DNA of 64,000 nt from contig NZ_JAATJG010000016.1 of assembly GCF_011927765.1 (NCBI RefSeq), positions 1-64,000 of the forward strand, in the 5' to 3' direction. This DNA comes from Wenyingzhuangia aestuarii (GTDB lineage: Bacteria; Bacteroidota; Bacteroidia; Flavobacteriales; Flavobacteriaceae). Under the pieces are notes generated by a model. That model was given only the letters and a program-made list of their open reading frames with translations, did no database searches and had not been told where the DNA came from. Made by a program: the position numbers and the translations under genes. The stretch's first letter is position 1, and each line of letters opens with the position of its first letter. Positions 54,599 to 63,701 of this stretch are shown here, one piece after another.

Positions 54599-56482
54599 TT
54601 AAAATTTATAGTGAATATTTATATTAAAGTTTCGTCCGGGCATAGGTCGTAAATTGGTAAAGTAGTATAGATTATTACCAACATTATTTACTTTACCGCC
54701 TAAAATTAATTTATGATGTTTTTTATTTAACAAACTATAATTAACTCCACAATTAAACACTGTAACCTTAGCTATAGAATAATTGCTTAATGTATCTTCT
54801 GTTGTGTATACTTTGCTTTGGTGCAGGCCTTGTAAATACACACTTAACCTTTTATACGTATAAGATAAATTATAATTGAGCAAATGCTGTGGTACAAAAG
54901 GCAAAGAAGCATTTGTTTTTTTGTTAAAAGCACTTGTAAACGTATAATTACCAGTAAGTAAAAGTTTTTGTTCTTTAGGCAGCAATACTTTGTAAGACAA
55001 AGCTCCCTCAATTCCTTGATTGGCTACATGTTGTATGTTTTTAGGTCGCCACAAATTGGTACCTCCTGTAGGTAACCAAATAATTTTATCTTTTATATCT
55101 ATATAAAAATAAGTAGCTGAGACATGTAATTGATGAATGTCTATATCTGCTCCCAACTCTAACTGCTTTGATTTTTCTGGCACCAAATTTAAATTTCCTA
55201 CTATAGGCCAATACAATTCATTATATGTGGGTACTCTATAATTGGTAGATAAATTGGTTTTTAAAATGATATTTTTATTTAATTTTTGTTCTGCAGCTAA
55301 CGATACAGACATAGGAACTGAAAAGTTAGAATTAAACTCTTTACGAATATTAAAAGAGGTAGATAATGAAGCAGTAGGCATATAGAATATCATCCCTCCA
55401 AAAGAAAATGCTTCTCTATTTCTTGATTGAATTTGATCTGTTGAACCATCTGTAGATTCATACATCATCAAATACTTCACATTTAAAACATTTGAAAACC
55501 GATATGAAGCATCATAGTCTACTAACTTTTTATTTGATTTTCCGTAACCAAAATTTTGAAAAGCTTTGTTACTATAATACCTAAATTCCTGAGTTAAATA
55601 TGCTAATTTTAAAGATTGTTGAAAAGCACCAGATGAGAAATTCCATTTTAATAAATTACGTTGATTAAAATTTTCATTGCGTTCATTTGCATTAGATGGA
55701 TTGGGAATTCCATCAGAAAAAAGACGATCTCCATAATATTTAGTGGTATAAAAATAAAGTTTGTTTCTTCTAGAAAATTGATATCCCAAACTAAAATCTA
55801 TTCCATAATTTTTATAGTTCCCATTTTCATTATACAACAAGTTTCCGTTTTCATCTTTATATCTCTTGTCTAAATAAACATAATCATTATCCGAACTATT
55901 ATAGGTAGAAGATAGCTTTATTGCCCATTTTCCTGTACCTATATTAGCTTTAAAAAAATTAGAACTTGTATTGTAACTACCATAACTGGTAAACAAATCA
56001 AAATTTTCATGCTTTTTAAAAGAGAGTACATCATTTAACTGAACAACACCTCCAATGGCACCAGAACCAAATTGCACACTTCCTCCTCCGCTTTTTACCA
56101 CAATTTGATCTGTAGTACTAGCAGATATGGCATTAAAATCTACCTGACCATTACCTATAGCATTGATACTGATTCCATTCCACAACACCAATGTATTGGT
56201 TGCCGAAGTACCTCTAAATCTTGCAGAACTAGCTCCTCCGTTCCCATAATCTTTAAAAGCAATAGGACTATTGTACCTTAATAATTCTGTGAAATTTGTT
56301 GGATTTTTTACAACTTGCTCTACTGATAACGTTATTTTTTTGGAACCTAAATCTTCTTGTTTCTTAGTTACATCAGCCAACAAGACCACTTTCTCTAAAC
56401 GATTGATAGAATCATTTTGAGCTACAGTTCTGGCACAACAAAATATGCTTATTAAAAAAAACGCTTTACATAGTTTCATCAT
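54599..56482 (-). CDS. btuB: TonB-dependent cobalamin receptor BtuB
   Basis: A 627-aa outer-membrane receptor: signal peptide (TVA-QN), plug (about 40-160: SKKITLSVEQVVKNPTNFTELLRYNSPIAF, RFRGTSATNTLVLWNGISIN, VVKSGGGSVQFGSGAIGG) and 22-strand-type barrel ending in the aromatic NINIHYKF. It imports vitamin B12 across the outer membrane with TonB energy. Identity follows from the cobalamin riboswitch directly upstream and the BtuG-like partner downstream. Confidence 0.88.
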   Translation of the reverse strand: MMKLCKAFFLISIFCCARTVAQNDSINRLEKVVLLADVTKKQEDLGSKKITLSVEQVVKNPTNFTELLRYNSPIAFKDYGNGGASSARFRGTSATNTLVLWNGISINAIGNGQVDFNAISASTTDQIVVKSGGGSVQFGSGAIGGVVQLNDVLSFKKHENFDLFTSYGSYNTSSNFFKANIGTGKWAIKLSSTYNSSDNDYVYLDKRYKDENGNLLYNENGNYKNYGIDFSLGYQFSRRNKLYFYTTKYYGDRLFSDGIPNPSNANERNENFNQRNLLKWNFSSGAFQQSLKLAYLTQEFRYYSNKAFQNFGYGKSNKKLVDYDASYRFSNVLNVKYLMMYESTDGSTDQIQSRNREAFSFGGMIFYMPTASLSTSFNIRKEFNSNFSVPMSVSLAAEQKLNKNIILKTNLSTNYRVPTYNELYWPIVGNLNLVPEKSKQLELGADIDIHQLHVSATYFYIDIKDKIIWLPTGGTNLWRPKNIQHVANQGIEGALSYKVLLPKEQKLLLTGNYTFTSAFNKKTNASLPFVPQHLLNYNLSYTYKRLSVYLQGLHQSKVYTTEDTLSNYSIAKVTVFNCGVNYSLLNKKHHKLILGGKVNNVGNNLYYFTNLRPMPGRNFNINIHYKF

Positions 56483-56514
56483 AAATTTCCTTTACTCCCG
56501 AAAGAATTTATATT

Positions 56515-56702
56515 ATGAATCTGGCAGGTCTCCTGACTTACGTCTTATTACTACCTTCCCGTTTTTACTATTATTTAAAACAGTGGTTTAAGAATGTAAT
56601 AAGCACCTTTTACGGCTAAGCTTACAGTTGCGGGTACAGTTCTTGATTTTAACAAGATTCCCTTTTAATTTTACGGTTCAACTTACATTGAATAGCATAA
56701 AA
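56515..56702 (-). ncRNA. Cobalamin riboswitch upstream of btuB
   Basis: On the minus strand, in order: AAAGGGAA, then ACTGTACCCGCAACTGTAA, GCCGTAAAAGGTGC, a CACTG segment, ACGGGAAGG, and GTAAGTCAGGAGACCTGCC near the 3' end. These are the conserved elements of the adenosyl/methylcobalamin aptamer (B12 box). The btuB start is about 33 nt further, so ligand binding may hide the translation start. Expression is predicted to fall when cobalamin is abundant. Confidence 0.92.
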
Positions 56703-56715
56703 ACCAAAATCGATG

Positions 56716-56744
56716 CAAAACTACACCTTATTTTTTGATTACAA
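56716..56744 (-). promoter_or_regulatory. Promoter for the riboswitch-btuB-btuG transcript
   Basis: TTG (56744-56742), an 18-nt spacer and TAGTTTTG (56723-56716) on the minus strand match the Bacteroidetes promoter. It lies just before the aptamer, directly downstream of the BtuF-like gene stop. Confidence 0.6.
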
Positions 56745-56757
56745 ATATTTTTTTTAA

Positions 56758-57678
56758 TTACTTAAAATAAGCACAATACTTATGCTCTAAACCTATTGAT
56801 TCTGTAAATAGTTCTGGATGAAATATTTTAGCTAAAACTTTAATACCATCTACCAAAGTACCTGCAGAAGATTGCGTAAACAAATCAAAATCTGCAATAT
56901 ACACTTGCTTGTTTTGCACAGCTCTTAAGTTTTTCCACTCTGGTTTTGCTTCTAAAAACTTCATATCGTCCAAAGTTCTTTTTTGATTGTATCCACAAGG
57001 AGCAATCACCAATACCTCGGGATTGTATTTTACAATTTTATCCCAATCTATCACAATACTATTTCCAGATGGGTGTGACAACAAATCTACCCCACCTGCA
57101 TATCCTATTTGATGAGGAATCCAGTGTCCACAGTTAAACAATGGATCTATCCACTCTAACAACATTACACTTTTAGACAAGGTTAGTCCTGCTCTTAAAA
57201 CATCTACTATATTTTTAATTTCATCTTGTAAACGCAATACGTAAGCCTCCCCTTTTTCTGGAAACCCCATGGCGGTTGCAATTGTTATGGCATCGTTAAA
57301 TACATCGTTTAAAGATTGTGGAGTAATAGAAATTGTTTTAGGAACTACCGGCAACTTAGACAAAGATCTTTCTGCACTTTCTGTATCAATTTGGCATACA
57401 TCACAAACATCTTGTGTAAAAACTAAAGACGGATTTATCTTATGCATTATTTCTTCATCTACATAATACAAACTTTTTCCGGTAGCTTTGCTTTCAGAAA
57501 ACAACGTATTTATTTCATCACTTGTATATTCTTTATCTTCTAAAACACAACGCACCATTACCTCTTTTTCTTGCAAAGCTTGTTGCGGACACTCAAAAGT
57601 AATTCCGTTTAGCATGTGTTCTAAACCCATATCATAAATCATTTGGGTTACGGCGGGCATCATAGAAGAAACTATCAT
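56758..57678 (-). CDS. BtuF-like corrinoid-binding protein without signal peptide
   Basis: A 306-aa protein of the BtuF/periplasmic-binding class III fold: MIVSSMMPAVTQMIYDMGL at the start (normally the first strand after the signal), VFTQDVCDVCQID in lobe 1, a long linker helix (AYVLRLQDEIKNIVDVLRAG), and lobe 2 WIDPLFNCGHWIPHQIGYAGG and VLVIAPCGYN. No signal peptide or lipobox is seen, so it may be cytoplasmic. Precedes the riboswitch-btuB unit, with no terminator between. Possible roles are intracellular cobamide binding or an unannotated exported form; uncertain. Confidence 0.8.
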   Translation of the reverse strand: MIVSSMMPAVTQMIYDMGLEHMLNGITFECPQQALQEKEVMVRCVLEDKEYTSDEINTLFSESKATGKSLYYVDEEIMHKINPSLVFTQDVCDVCQIDTESAERSLSKLPVVPKTISITPQSLNDVFNDAITIATAMGFPEKGEAYVLRLQDEIKNIVDVLRAGLTLSKSVMLLEWIDPLFNCGHWIPHQIGYAGGVDLLSHPSGNSIVIDWDKIVKYNPEVLVIAPCGYNQKRTLDDMKFLEAKPEWKNLRAVQNKQVYIADFDLFTQSSAGTLVDGIKVLAKIFHPELFTESIGLEHKYCAYFK

Positions 57679-57695
57679 ATCTTTTTATTTTTCTG

Positions 57696-57703
57696 CAAAA
57701 CTA
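57696..57703 (-). promoter_or_regulatory. -7 box for the BtuF-like gene
   Basis: TAGTTTTG on the minus strand, 18 nt upstream of the start of the BtuF-like gene; lies in the gap to divergent cobU. Confidence 0.45.
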
Positions 57704-57767
57704 GTCTTTTTTTCAAATCCATTTTTTTTGTCGTTAAAACTTAGCAATCTTTGTTAAAAATTAAAGT

Positions 57768-58271
57768 ATGATTTATTACATCACTGGAGGAGAACGTTCG
57801 GGTAAAAGTAGCTATGCTCAAAAATTAGCCGAAGAACTCTCACCAAACCCTTATTATTTAGCAACTTCTAGAATATGGGATGATGATTTTAAAACACGTG
57901 TAGACAGACATGTATCTGACAGAGATGAGCGTTGGACTACTATTGAAGAAGAAAAAAACTTAAGTGCTGTAATTCCAAAAGATTCTGTCGTACTAATTGA
58001 TTGTGTGACTTTATGGCTAACCAATTTTTATACGGATAACAACTACAATGTTGCTAAATGTTTAGAACTTGTAAAAGCAGAAATTGAAAAATTAATTCAA
58101 ATAGAAGCTACCTTAATCATAATTTCTAACGAAATTGGAATGGGTGTACATGCCGAAACACACATAGGACGAAAATTTACAGAACTACAAGGATGGGTAA
58201 ATCAAGAAATTGCCAAAGTAAGTAACAAAGCCACGTTTATGGTTTCTGGAATTCCAATGATTTTAAAATAA
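57768..58271 (+). CDS. cobU: Adenosylcobinamide kinase / guanylyltransferase CobU
   Basis: A 167-aa enzyme opening with the P-loop GGERSGKSS. It phosphorylates adenosylcobinamide and attaches GMP, making AdoCbi-GDP. VLIDCVTLWLTN and SNEIGMGVHAETHIGRKFTELQGWVNQEIA are typical family blocks; length is close to the Salmonella protein (about 180). First of four salvage genes (cobU, cobT, cobS, cobC) with gaps or overlaps of a few nt. Confidence 0.94.
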   Translation: MIYYITGGERSGKSSYAQKLAEELSPNPYYLATSRIWDDDFKTRVDRHVSDRDERWTTIEEEKNLSAVIPKDSVVLIDCVTLWLTNFYTDNNYNVAKCLELVKAEIEKLIQIEATLIIISNEIGMGVHAETHIGRKFTELQGWVNQEIAKVSNKATFMVSGIPMILK

Positions 58272-58277
58272 ATACTT

Positions 58278-59294
58278 ATGGACAACATTCAATCTGAATT
58301 ACAGCATAAAATAAACACCAAAACAAAACCTATGGGTTCTTTGGGTGTTTTAGAAACCATTGCACTTAAAATTGGAGAAATTCAAAAAACGACCACTCCC
58401 ATTTTATCCAAACCCACTATTATTGTTTTTGCAGGAGATCACGGAATTGTAAACGTAGAACCTGTAAGTCCATTTCCACAAGAAGTTACCTCGCAAATGG
58501 TTTTTAACTTTTTACAAGGAGGAGCTGCTATTAATGTTTTTTGCAAACAAAATAACATTCATTTAAAAGTTGTAGATGCTGGAGTTAATTTTGATTTTAA
58601 TGGAGTTCCTAACTTAATACATGCAAAAATAAACAAGGGAACCAAAAACTATTGTAATGAACCTGCTATGAGTATAGCAGATTGCAACCAAGCTATTTTA
58701 AAGGGAAAAGAACTGGTAACCAAACAATTTACAGAAGGAACCAATGTAATTGGTTTTGGAGAAATGGGAATTGGTAACACTTCTTCTGCAGCCTTATTAA
58801 TGAGTGCTTTTACCCAATTTCCTATTCAAGAATGTGTAGGAAAAGGTACCGATACGACTTCTGTAAGACTACGTGCTAAAACGGCTATTTTAAACAAAGC
58901 CAGAAACAATCACCAACTTTCAGACAACCCTATAGAAATTTTAGCCACCTTTGGCGGATATGAAATTGCAATGATGACCGGAGCATTTTTACAAGCTGCT
59001 AAATTGGGTATGGTTATTTTAGTTGATGGATTTATTGTAACATCTGCCCTATTAGCTGCACAAGCCATTAACAAATCTGTACTTAACAACTGTATTTATT
59101 CGCATTGCTCTAACGAACAAGGACATGCTAAAATGTTAGACTTTTTAAAAGCCGATACTGTCTTAAACTTAGGATTAAGACTAGGAGAAGGTACAGGAGC
59201 AGCTTTAGCTTATCCAATTGTACAAGCATCGGTTAATTTTTTAAATCAAATGGCTAGTTTTGAATCTACCGAAATAACCAACACAAAAGATTAA
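58278..59294 (+). CDS. cobT: Nicotinate-nucleotide--dimethylbenzimidazole phosphoribosyltransferase CobT
   Basis: A 338-aa enzyme that makes alpha-ribazole phosphate from DMB (or another base) and nicotinate mononucleotide. The opening KTKPMGSLGVLETIALKIGEIQ, FAGDHGI, GFGEMGIGNTSSAALL and the catalytic-Glu region LGLRLGEGTGAAL are intact. Last base overlaps the cobS start. The lower-ligand base cannot be told from sequence. Confidence 0.95.
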   Translation: MDNIQSELQHKINTKTKPMGSLGVLETIALKIGEIQKTTTPILSKPTIIVFAGDHGIVNVEPVSPFPQEVTSQMVFNFLQGGAAINVFCKQNNIHLKVVDAGVNFDFNGVPNLIHAKINKGTKNYCNEPAMSIADCNQAILKGKELVTKQFTEGTNVIGFGEMGIGNTSSAALLMSAFTQFPIQECVGKGTDTTSVRLRAKTAILNKARNNHQLSDNPIEILATFGGYEIAMMTGAFLQAAKLGMVILVDGFIVTSALLAAQAINKSVLNNCIYSHCSNEQGHAKMLDFLKADTVLNLGLRLGEGTGAALAYPIVQASVNFLNQMASFESTEITNTKD

Positions 59295-60046
59295 TGAAAA
59301 AAGAAATTGCTATTTTTCTAACGGCTATCATGTTTTTTACAAGAATTCCTTGTCCTAAAAACATAGATCATTCTCCAGAAATCTTAACAAAAAGTAGTCG
59401 CTATTTTTCATTAGTCGGAATTATTGTAGGTAGTTTTGGTGCCTTAATTTATTATTTGTCTCAATTTTTATTTAACGATTCTATTTCTATTTTATTAAGC
59501 ATTGCTGCTACCATTTGGATTACAGGTGCTTTTCACGAAGATGGTTTTGCCGACGTTTGTGATGGTTTTGGTGGAGGTTGGACCAAAGAAAAAATTCTAA
59601 CCATTATGAAAGATTCTAGAGTAGGAACATACGGAATTGTAGGACTCGGAATTTTATTAGCAATCAAACACCAATCACTAGCAGAATTAGACATTTTTAC
59701 TTGTATTTTGGCTATTATTTCGGGACATGCCATTAGCCGTTTTGCAGCTACAACTCTTATTTACACAGAACCTTACGTACAAGATATTGATAAAAGTAAA
59801 ATAAAACCATCAGCAGTAGGAATTACAAAAAAAGACGTCCTTATTTGTGGTCTTTTTGCCATTATTCCTTTACTTTTTTTCTTAAACAGTTGGGTATTTT
59901 TAACTTTTATACCTGTATTAATCACCAAATATTTATTAGCCAAATACTTTCACAAATGGATTGGCGGACACACAGGTGATTGTGCTGGTGCTACACAACA
60001 ACTTACCGAAGTTGTATTTTACTTAAGCTTAATAATTTTACTATGA
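59294..60046 (+). CDS. cobS: Adenosylcobinamide-GDP ribazoletransferase CobS
   Basis: A 250-aa inner-membrane enzyme that joins AdoCbi-GDP and alpha-ribazole phosphate, the last step of the nucleotide loop. Motif FHEDGFADVCDGFGGGWTKEKILTIMKDSRVGTYG, here cited as FADVCDGFGGG, holds the Asp residues for Mg; six hydrophobic helices. It overlaps the cobC start by 4 nt (ATGA). Confidence 0.95.
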   Translation: MKKEIAIFLTAIMFFTRIPCPKNIDHSPEILTKSSRYFSLVGIIVGSFGALIYYLSQFLFNDSISILLSIAATIWITGAFHEDGFADVCDGFGGGWTKEKILTIMKDSRVGTYGIVGLGILLAIKHQSLAELDIFTCILAIISGHAISRFAATTLIYTEPYVQDIDKSKIKPSAVGITKKDVLICGLFAIIPLLFFLNSWVFLTFIPVLITKYLLAKYFHKWIGGHTGDCAGATQQLTEVVFYLSLIILL

Positions 60047-60582
60047 TTGTATACTTTATAAGACACACCACTCCTAATATTGAGAGAGGTATTTGTTACG
60101 GACAATCAGATATTGATGTAGCTGATAATTTTGAAGATGAAGCTAACTTTTTACTAAGCAAACTACAATATGTAGATACCGATATTGTTATTAGTAGCCC
60201 TTTACAACGATGTACTAAATTAGCCTCTAAACTAAATACTACTTACAAAACCTCTAAAGATTTAATGGAATTAGATTTTGGAGATTGGGAGCTAAGAGAA
60301 TGGAATACCATTCCAGATGAAGAAACTTCTCCTTGGATGAATGACTTTGTTACCGTTCCTGTACCCAATGGAGAAAGCTATTTAGATTTGTTTGCTAGAG
60401 CTATAGATGCCTACAAAAACATCCAAAACAACAACACCATTGTTGTTACACATTCTGGAATTATTAGAAGTGTATTATCACATATAACCAATACAGATTT
60501 AAACGATTCTTTTGACTTTAAAATCCCTTACGGAACTATTGTTAAAATAGATACAGAAAGCAACGAATACAATATTTTATAA
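60043..60582 (+). CDS. cobC: Alpha-ribazole phosphatase CobC-like histidine phosphatase
   Basis: A 179-aa histidine phosphatase superfamily enzyme: VYFIRHTTPN with the catalytic RHT, the SSPLQRC motif and THSGIIRS for the second His. In this operon it should dephosphorylate alpha-ribazole phosphate or the cobamide phosphate. Start at 60043 (ATGA overlap with cobS) fits the family; a longer ORF from 59980 adds 21 residues that are out of register with it. Confidence 0.93.
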   Translation: MIVYFIRHTTPNIERGICYGQSDIDVADNFEDEANFLLSKLQYVDTDIVISSPLQRCTKLASKLNTTYKTSKDLMELDFGDWELREWNTIPDEETSPWMNDFVTVPVPNGESYLDLFARAIDAYKNIQNNNTIVVTHSGIIRSVLSHITNTDLNDSFDFKIPYGTIVKIDTESNEYNIL

Positions 60583-60583
60583 C

Positions 60584-61705
60584 ATGAGATTTTTCCTTTT
60601 TTTCATCTTTTTTAGTTTAGTAGCATGTCAACCAAAATCAGATAAGAAGACTGTTGTTTTAAACAATCATAACATTCAATACGCAAAAGGATTTAGCTAT
60701 CAAAAATTTAACAAATACATTAAAATAATTGTACCCACTCCCTACAAAGGAGCTACTACTCCTTATGAATATATTTTAATAAAAGGTGACACTATTATAA
60801 CACCTAGCAACCCCAATCAAATTGTGGTACAAACTCCTATTCAAAAAATTGTAGCCACCTCAACCACTCAAATCCCTGTGTTAGAGGCTTTAAATTCTGA
60901 ACATCTTTTAAAAGGTTACCCAAACACTCATTTTATTTCTTCGTTAAAAACCAGAAAATTGATAGATAATGGAACTATTACAGATGTGGGACACGAAGAA
61001 CACATGAACACCGAATTAATTTTAGACATCAAACCCGACGTATTATTTGCCTTTGCCGTAAATAACTTAAACAAAAACTTTAATACCTTAAAAAAAGCTG
61101 GAATTCCTATTGTAGTAGATGCTAGTTGGCTAGAAGAATCTCCTTTGGGTAGAGCAGAATGGATTAAGTTTTTTGCGCTATTTCTAAACAAAGAACAGGA
61201 AGCCAATGCTATTTTTAAAGAAATAGAAAACAATTATAACCAAGCCAAGGAATTAGTCCAAAATGTAACATTACAACCCCGTATTTTGTACGGATCTATT
61301 TATAACGGAATATGGTACACACCTGCAGGAGATAGTTTTGTAGCTAAAATTTTAAGTGATGCCAAAACAAATTATCTATGGAAAGAAACTACAGGAACAG
61401 GTAGCTTGTCTTTGCAGTTTGAAGATGTATTTATAAAAGCAAAAAATGCCGATTATTGGTTTGCTCCAGGTTATGCTGCCAACAAACAAGCTTTGGCTAA
61501 CAATAACAAACACTATACACAATTTGCTCCCTACACTCATCATAAAATATACACCTACACCAATACAACAGGACCAACAGGTGGCTTATTATTTTTTGAA
61601 TTAGGAGCTTTAAGACCTGACTTTATTCTAAAGGATATTATTAAAATTTGTCATCCAGAAATCTTACCTACTTATAAAACTACCTTTTTTAATAGTTTAA
61701 ATTAA
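60584..61705 (+). CDS. BtuF-like periplasmic cobalamin-binding lipoprotein
   Basis: A 373-aa lipoprotein (lipobox LVACQ) of the class III substrate-binding fold: VATSTTQIPVLEALNS, DIKPDVLFAF, IPIVVDASWLEESPLGRAEWIKFFALFL and a second lobe with ADYWFAPGYAANKQA. The N-terminal ~80 residues differ from usual BtuF. It directly follows cobC by 1 nt, so it is a salvage-linked importer component. BtuC and BtuD are not in the window; they would be elsewhere. A siderophore ligand is less likely but cannot be excluded. Confidence 0.8.
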   Translation: MRFFLFFIFFSLVACQPKSDKKTVVLNNHNIQYAKGFSYQKFNKYIKIIVPTPYKGATTPYEYILIKGDTIITPSNPNQIVVQTPIQKIVATSTTQIPVLEALNSEHLLKGYPNTHFISSLKTRKLIDNGTITDVGHEEHMNTELILDIKPDVLFAFAVNNLNKNFNTLKKAGIPIVVDASWLEESPLGRAEWIKFFALFLNKEQEANAIFKEIENNYNQAKELVQNVTLQPRILYGSIYNGIWYTPAGDSFVAKILSDAKTNYLWKETTGTGSLSLQFEDVFIKAKNADYWFAPGYAANKQALANNNKHYTQFAPYTHHKIYTYTNTTGPTGGLLFFELGALRPDFILKDIIKICHPEILPTYKTTFFNSLN

Positions 61706-61807
61706 AGGCTAAGTGATTTTTGATTATTTTTAGTGTGTTTTTCGCAAGAAAAAACAACAATTGTACTCTAATACACAATTGATTATTTCTATTTAAACAC
61801 CATTCTA

Positions 61808-63688
61808 ATGATACAAAAATCAAAATTAGTACTCTTTGTTATGTTTGCTTTTATAGCAACTTTACATGCTCAAAAAATATCAGGTGAGTTAAAAACCTGG
61901 CACAAAGTAACACTTACTTTTAACGGACCCAACACCTCTGAAACCGCAACTCCAAATCCTTTTACAGATTACAAACTAGATGTAACGTTTACAAAAGGAA
62001 AAACATCTTATACCGTTCCAGGTTATTACGCAGCTTGTGACAATCCTGCAGAAGGATGTACTTCTGGTAACAAATGGAACGTACATTTTGCTCCAGATAG
62101 CAAAGGGACATGGACTTACAAAGTTTCTTTTAAAACGGGAAAAGATGTAGCTATTACTGAAACTATACATCCAAAAAGCGCAGGATTTATGGATGGAGCT
62201 ACAGGTACTTTTAAAATTCAAGCTTCTGATAAAACAGGCAAAGATTTTAGAGCACCAAACAAAGGACGATTGCAATATGTTGGAGAAAGATATTTAAGAT
62301 TTTCTGGAACCAACCCTAAGAATCCTAACGGACAATGGTTTATAAAAGCAGGAGCAGATTCACCCGAAAACACTTTTGCTTATGATGATTTTGATGCAAC
62401 TCCCAACAGAAGATTCTCTAGATGGAATAACAAAAAAGGAACATTAGCTAGTTTTAAAAGAACTCGTAAATCGTGGAATGCTCATCAACAAGATTACAAC
62501 CCGCAAGAAGCGAGTAGCTATACTTGGCAAAACGGAAAGGGTACAGAACTATTAGGAGTTGTAAATTATTTAAGTTCGCAAGGTGCTAATGCTATGTCTT
62601 TTTTAACTTTTAATGCCGGTGGTGACGATCAAAATATATTTCCTCATTTAATGAATATTCCCATACAAGCATATGAAGACTTGCCTAATGGTCATGACAA
62701 AAAAATGAGTTATGCAGAACGTAAAGACTTATGGGATCATTTACAAAAAGACAGGTTTGATGTTTCCAAACTAGCACAATGGGAAAAAATTCTGGAATAT
62801 GCTGACACTAAAGGTTTGTATCTACATTTTAAAACCATGGAAAATGAAAACTGTAAGTTTATGGATAACAACAAAAATGGTAGAGAACGTAAATTGTATT
62901 ACAGAGAATTAATTGCAAGATTTTCTCATCATCTAGCCTTAAATTGGAACATTACAGAAGAAACCGTAATTCCAGATGATGTAGTGATTTCTATTTCTAA
63001 ATATATCAGTAGTATAGATCCTTATCATCATAACCTAGTTTTACATACTTTTCCTGGTCAACAAAAGCAAAAATATCCTCAGCTACTAGGAAACAAATCA
63101 AAATTAACAGGAGCCTCTATTCAAAAAGACAGACATTTAATTCACCAAAGTGTAAAAACATGGATTCAAGCTTCTGCAGAAGCAGGTAAAAAGTGGGTGG
63201 TTGCTAATGATGAACAAGGAAGTGCTGGACAAGGAATTAGAATTCCATTAAATGTTATAAGACACCAAGTTTTATGGGCTACTTTAATGGCAGGTGGTGC
63301 TGGTGTAGAGTATTATTATGGTTATACAGACAATGATGGTGATATTCACAATCAAGACCATAGATTAAGAGGAGATTTATACAAAGAAGGGAGTTATGCC
63401 ATTCACTTTTTTAATACCTACTTTCAAAACTATTTAATTGATGCTGTTAGTAACGATGAGTTAACAGAAAACAAAAATGATTACGTATTAGCTAATAATG
63501 GAAAAGCTTATGTGGTATACTTACCTAAAGGAGGAAGTACAAAAATTAAATTAGCTAACAAGCGATGGAAAATTCAATGGTATAACCCTAGAAACGGTAC
63601 AATGTCTAACAAAGAAAAATTAAACAAAGAACATATTCTAAATGCTCCTGACCATCAAAATGATTGGATAGCTTTAATTATGAGGTGA
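61808..63688 (+). CDS. DUF5060 glycoside-hydrolase-like protein
   Basis: A 626-aa secreted protein (signal peptide to ATLHA). N-terminal DUF5060 beta-sandwich (about 25-120: LKTWHKVTLTFNGP...DSKGTWTYKVSF), a central (beta/alpha)8-like region (about 150-500) and a C-terminal domain (about 540-626) resembling the collagen-binding domain of putative collagenases. Candidate catalytic acids are Glu384 or Glu385 in NWNITEET and Glu469 in VANDEQGS, the usual N-x-x-E and strand-7 positions of clan GH-A; this is inferred. A polysaccharide target is likely; the sugar is unknown. Confidence 0.75.
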   Translation: MIQKSKLVLFVMFAFIATLHAQKISGELKTWHKVTLTFNGPNTSETATPNPFTDYKLDVTFTKGKTSYTVPGYYAACDNPAEGCTSGNKWNVHFAPDSKGTWTYKVSFKTGKDVAITETIHPKSAGFMDGATGTFKIQASDKTGKDFRAPNKGRLQYVGERYLRFSGTNPKNPNGQWFIKAGADSPENTFAYDDFDATPNRRFSRWNNKKGTLASFKRTRKSWNAHQQDYNPQEASSYTWQNGKGTELLGVVNYLSSQGANAMSFLTFNAGGDDQNIFPHLMNIPIQAYEDLPNGHDKKMSYAERKDLWDHLQKDRFDVSKLAQWEKILEYADTKGLYLHFKTMENENCKFMDNNKNGRERKLYYRELIARFSHHLALNWNITEETVIPDDVVISISKYISSIDPYHHNLVLHTFPGQQKQKYPQLLGNKSKLTGASIQKDRHLIHQSVKTWIQASAEAGKKWVVANDEQGSAGQGIRIPLNVIRHQVLWATLMAGGAGVEYYYGYTDNDGDIHNQDHRLRGDLYKEGSYAIHFFNTYFQNYLIDAVSNDELTENKNDYVLANNGKAYVVYLPKGGSTKIKLANKRWKIQWYNPRNGTMSNKEKLNKEHILNAPDHQNDWIALIMR

Positions 63689-63701
63689 ATAGCCTCTACT
63701 T

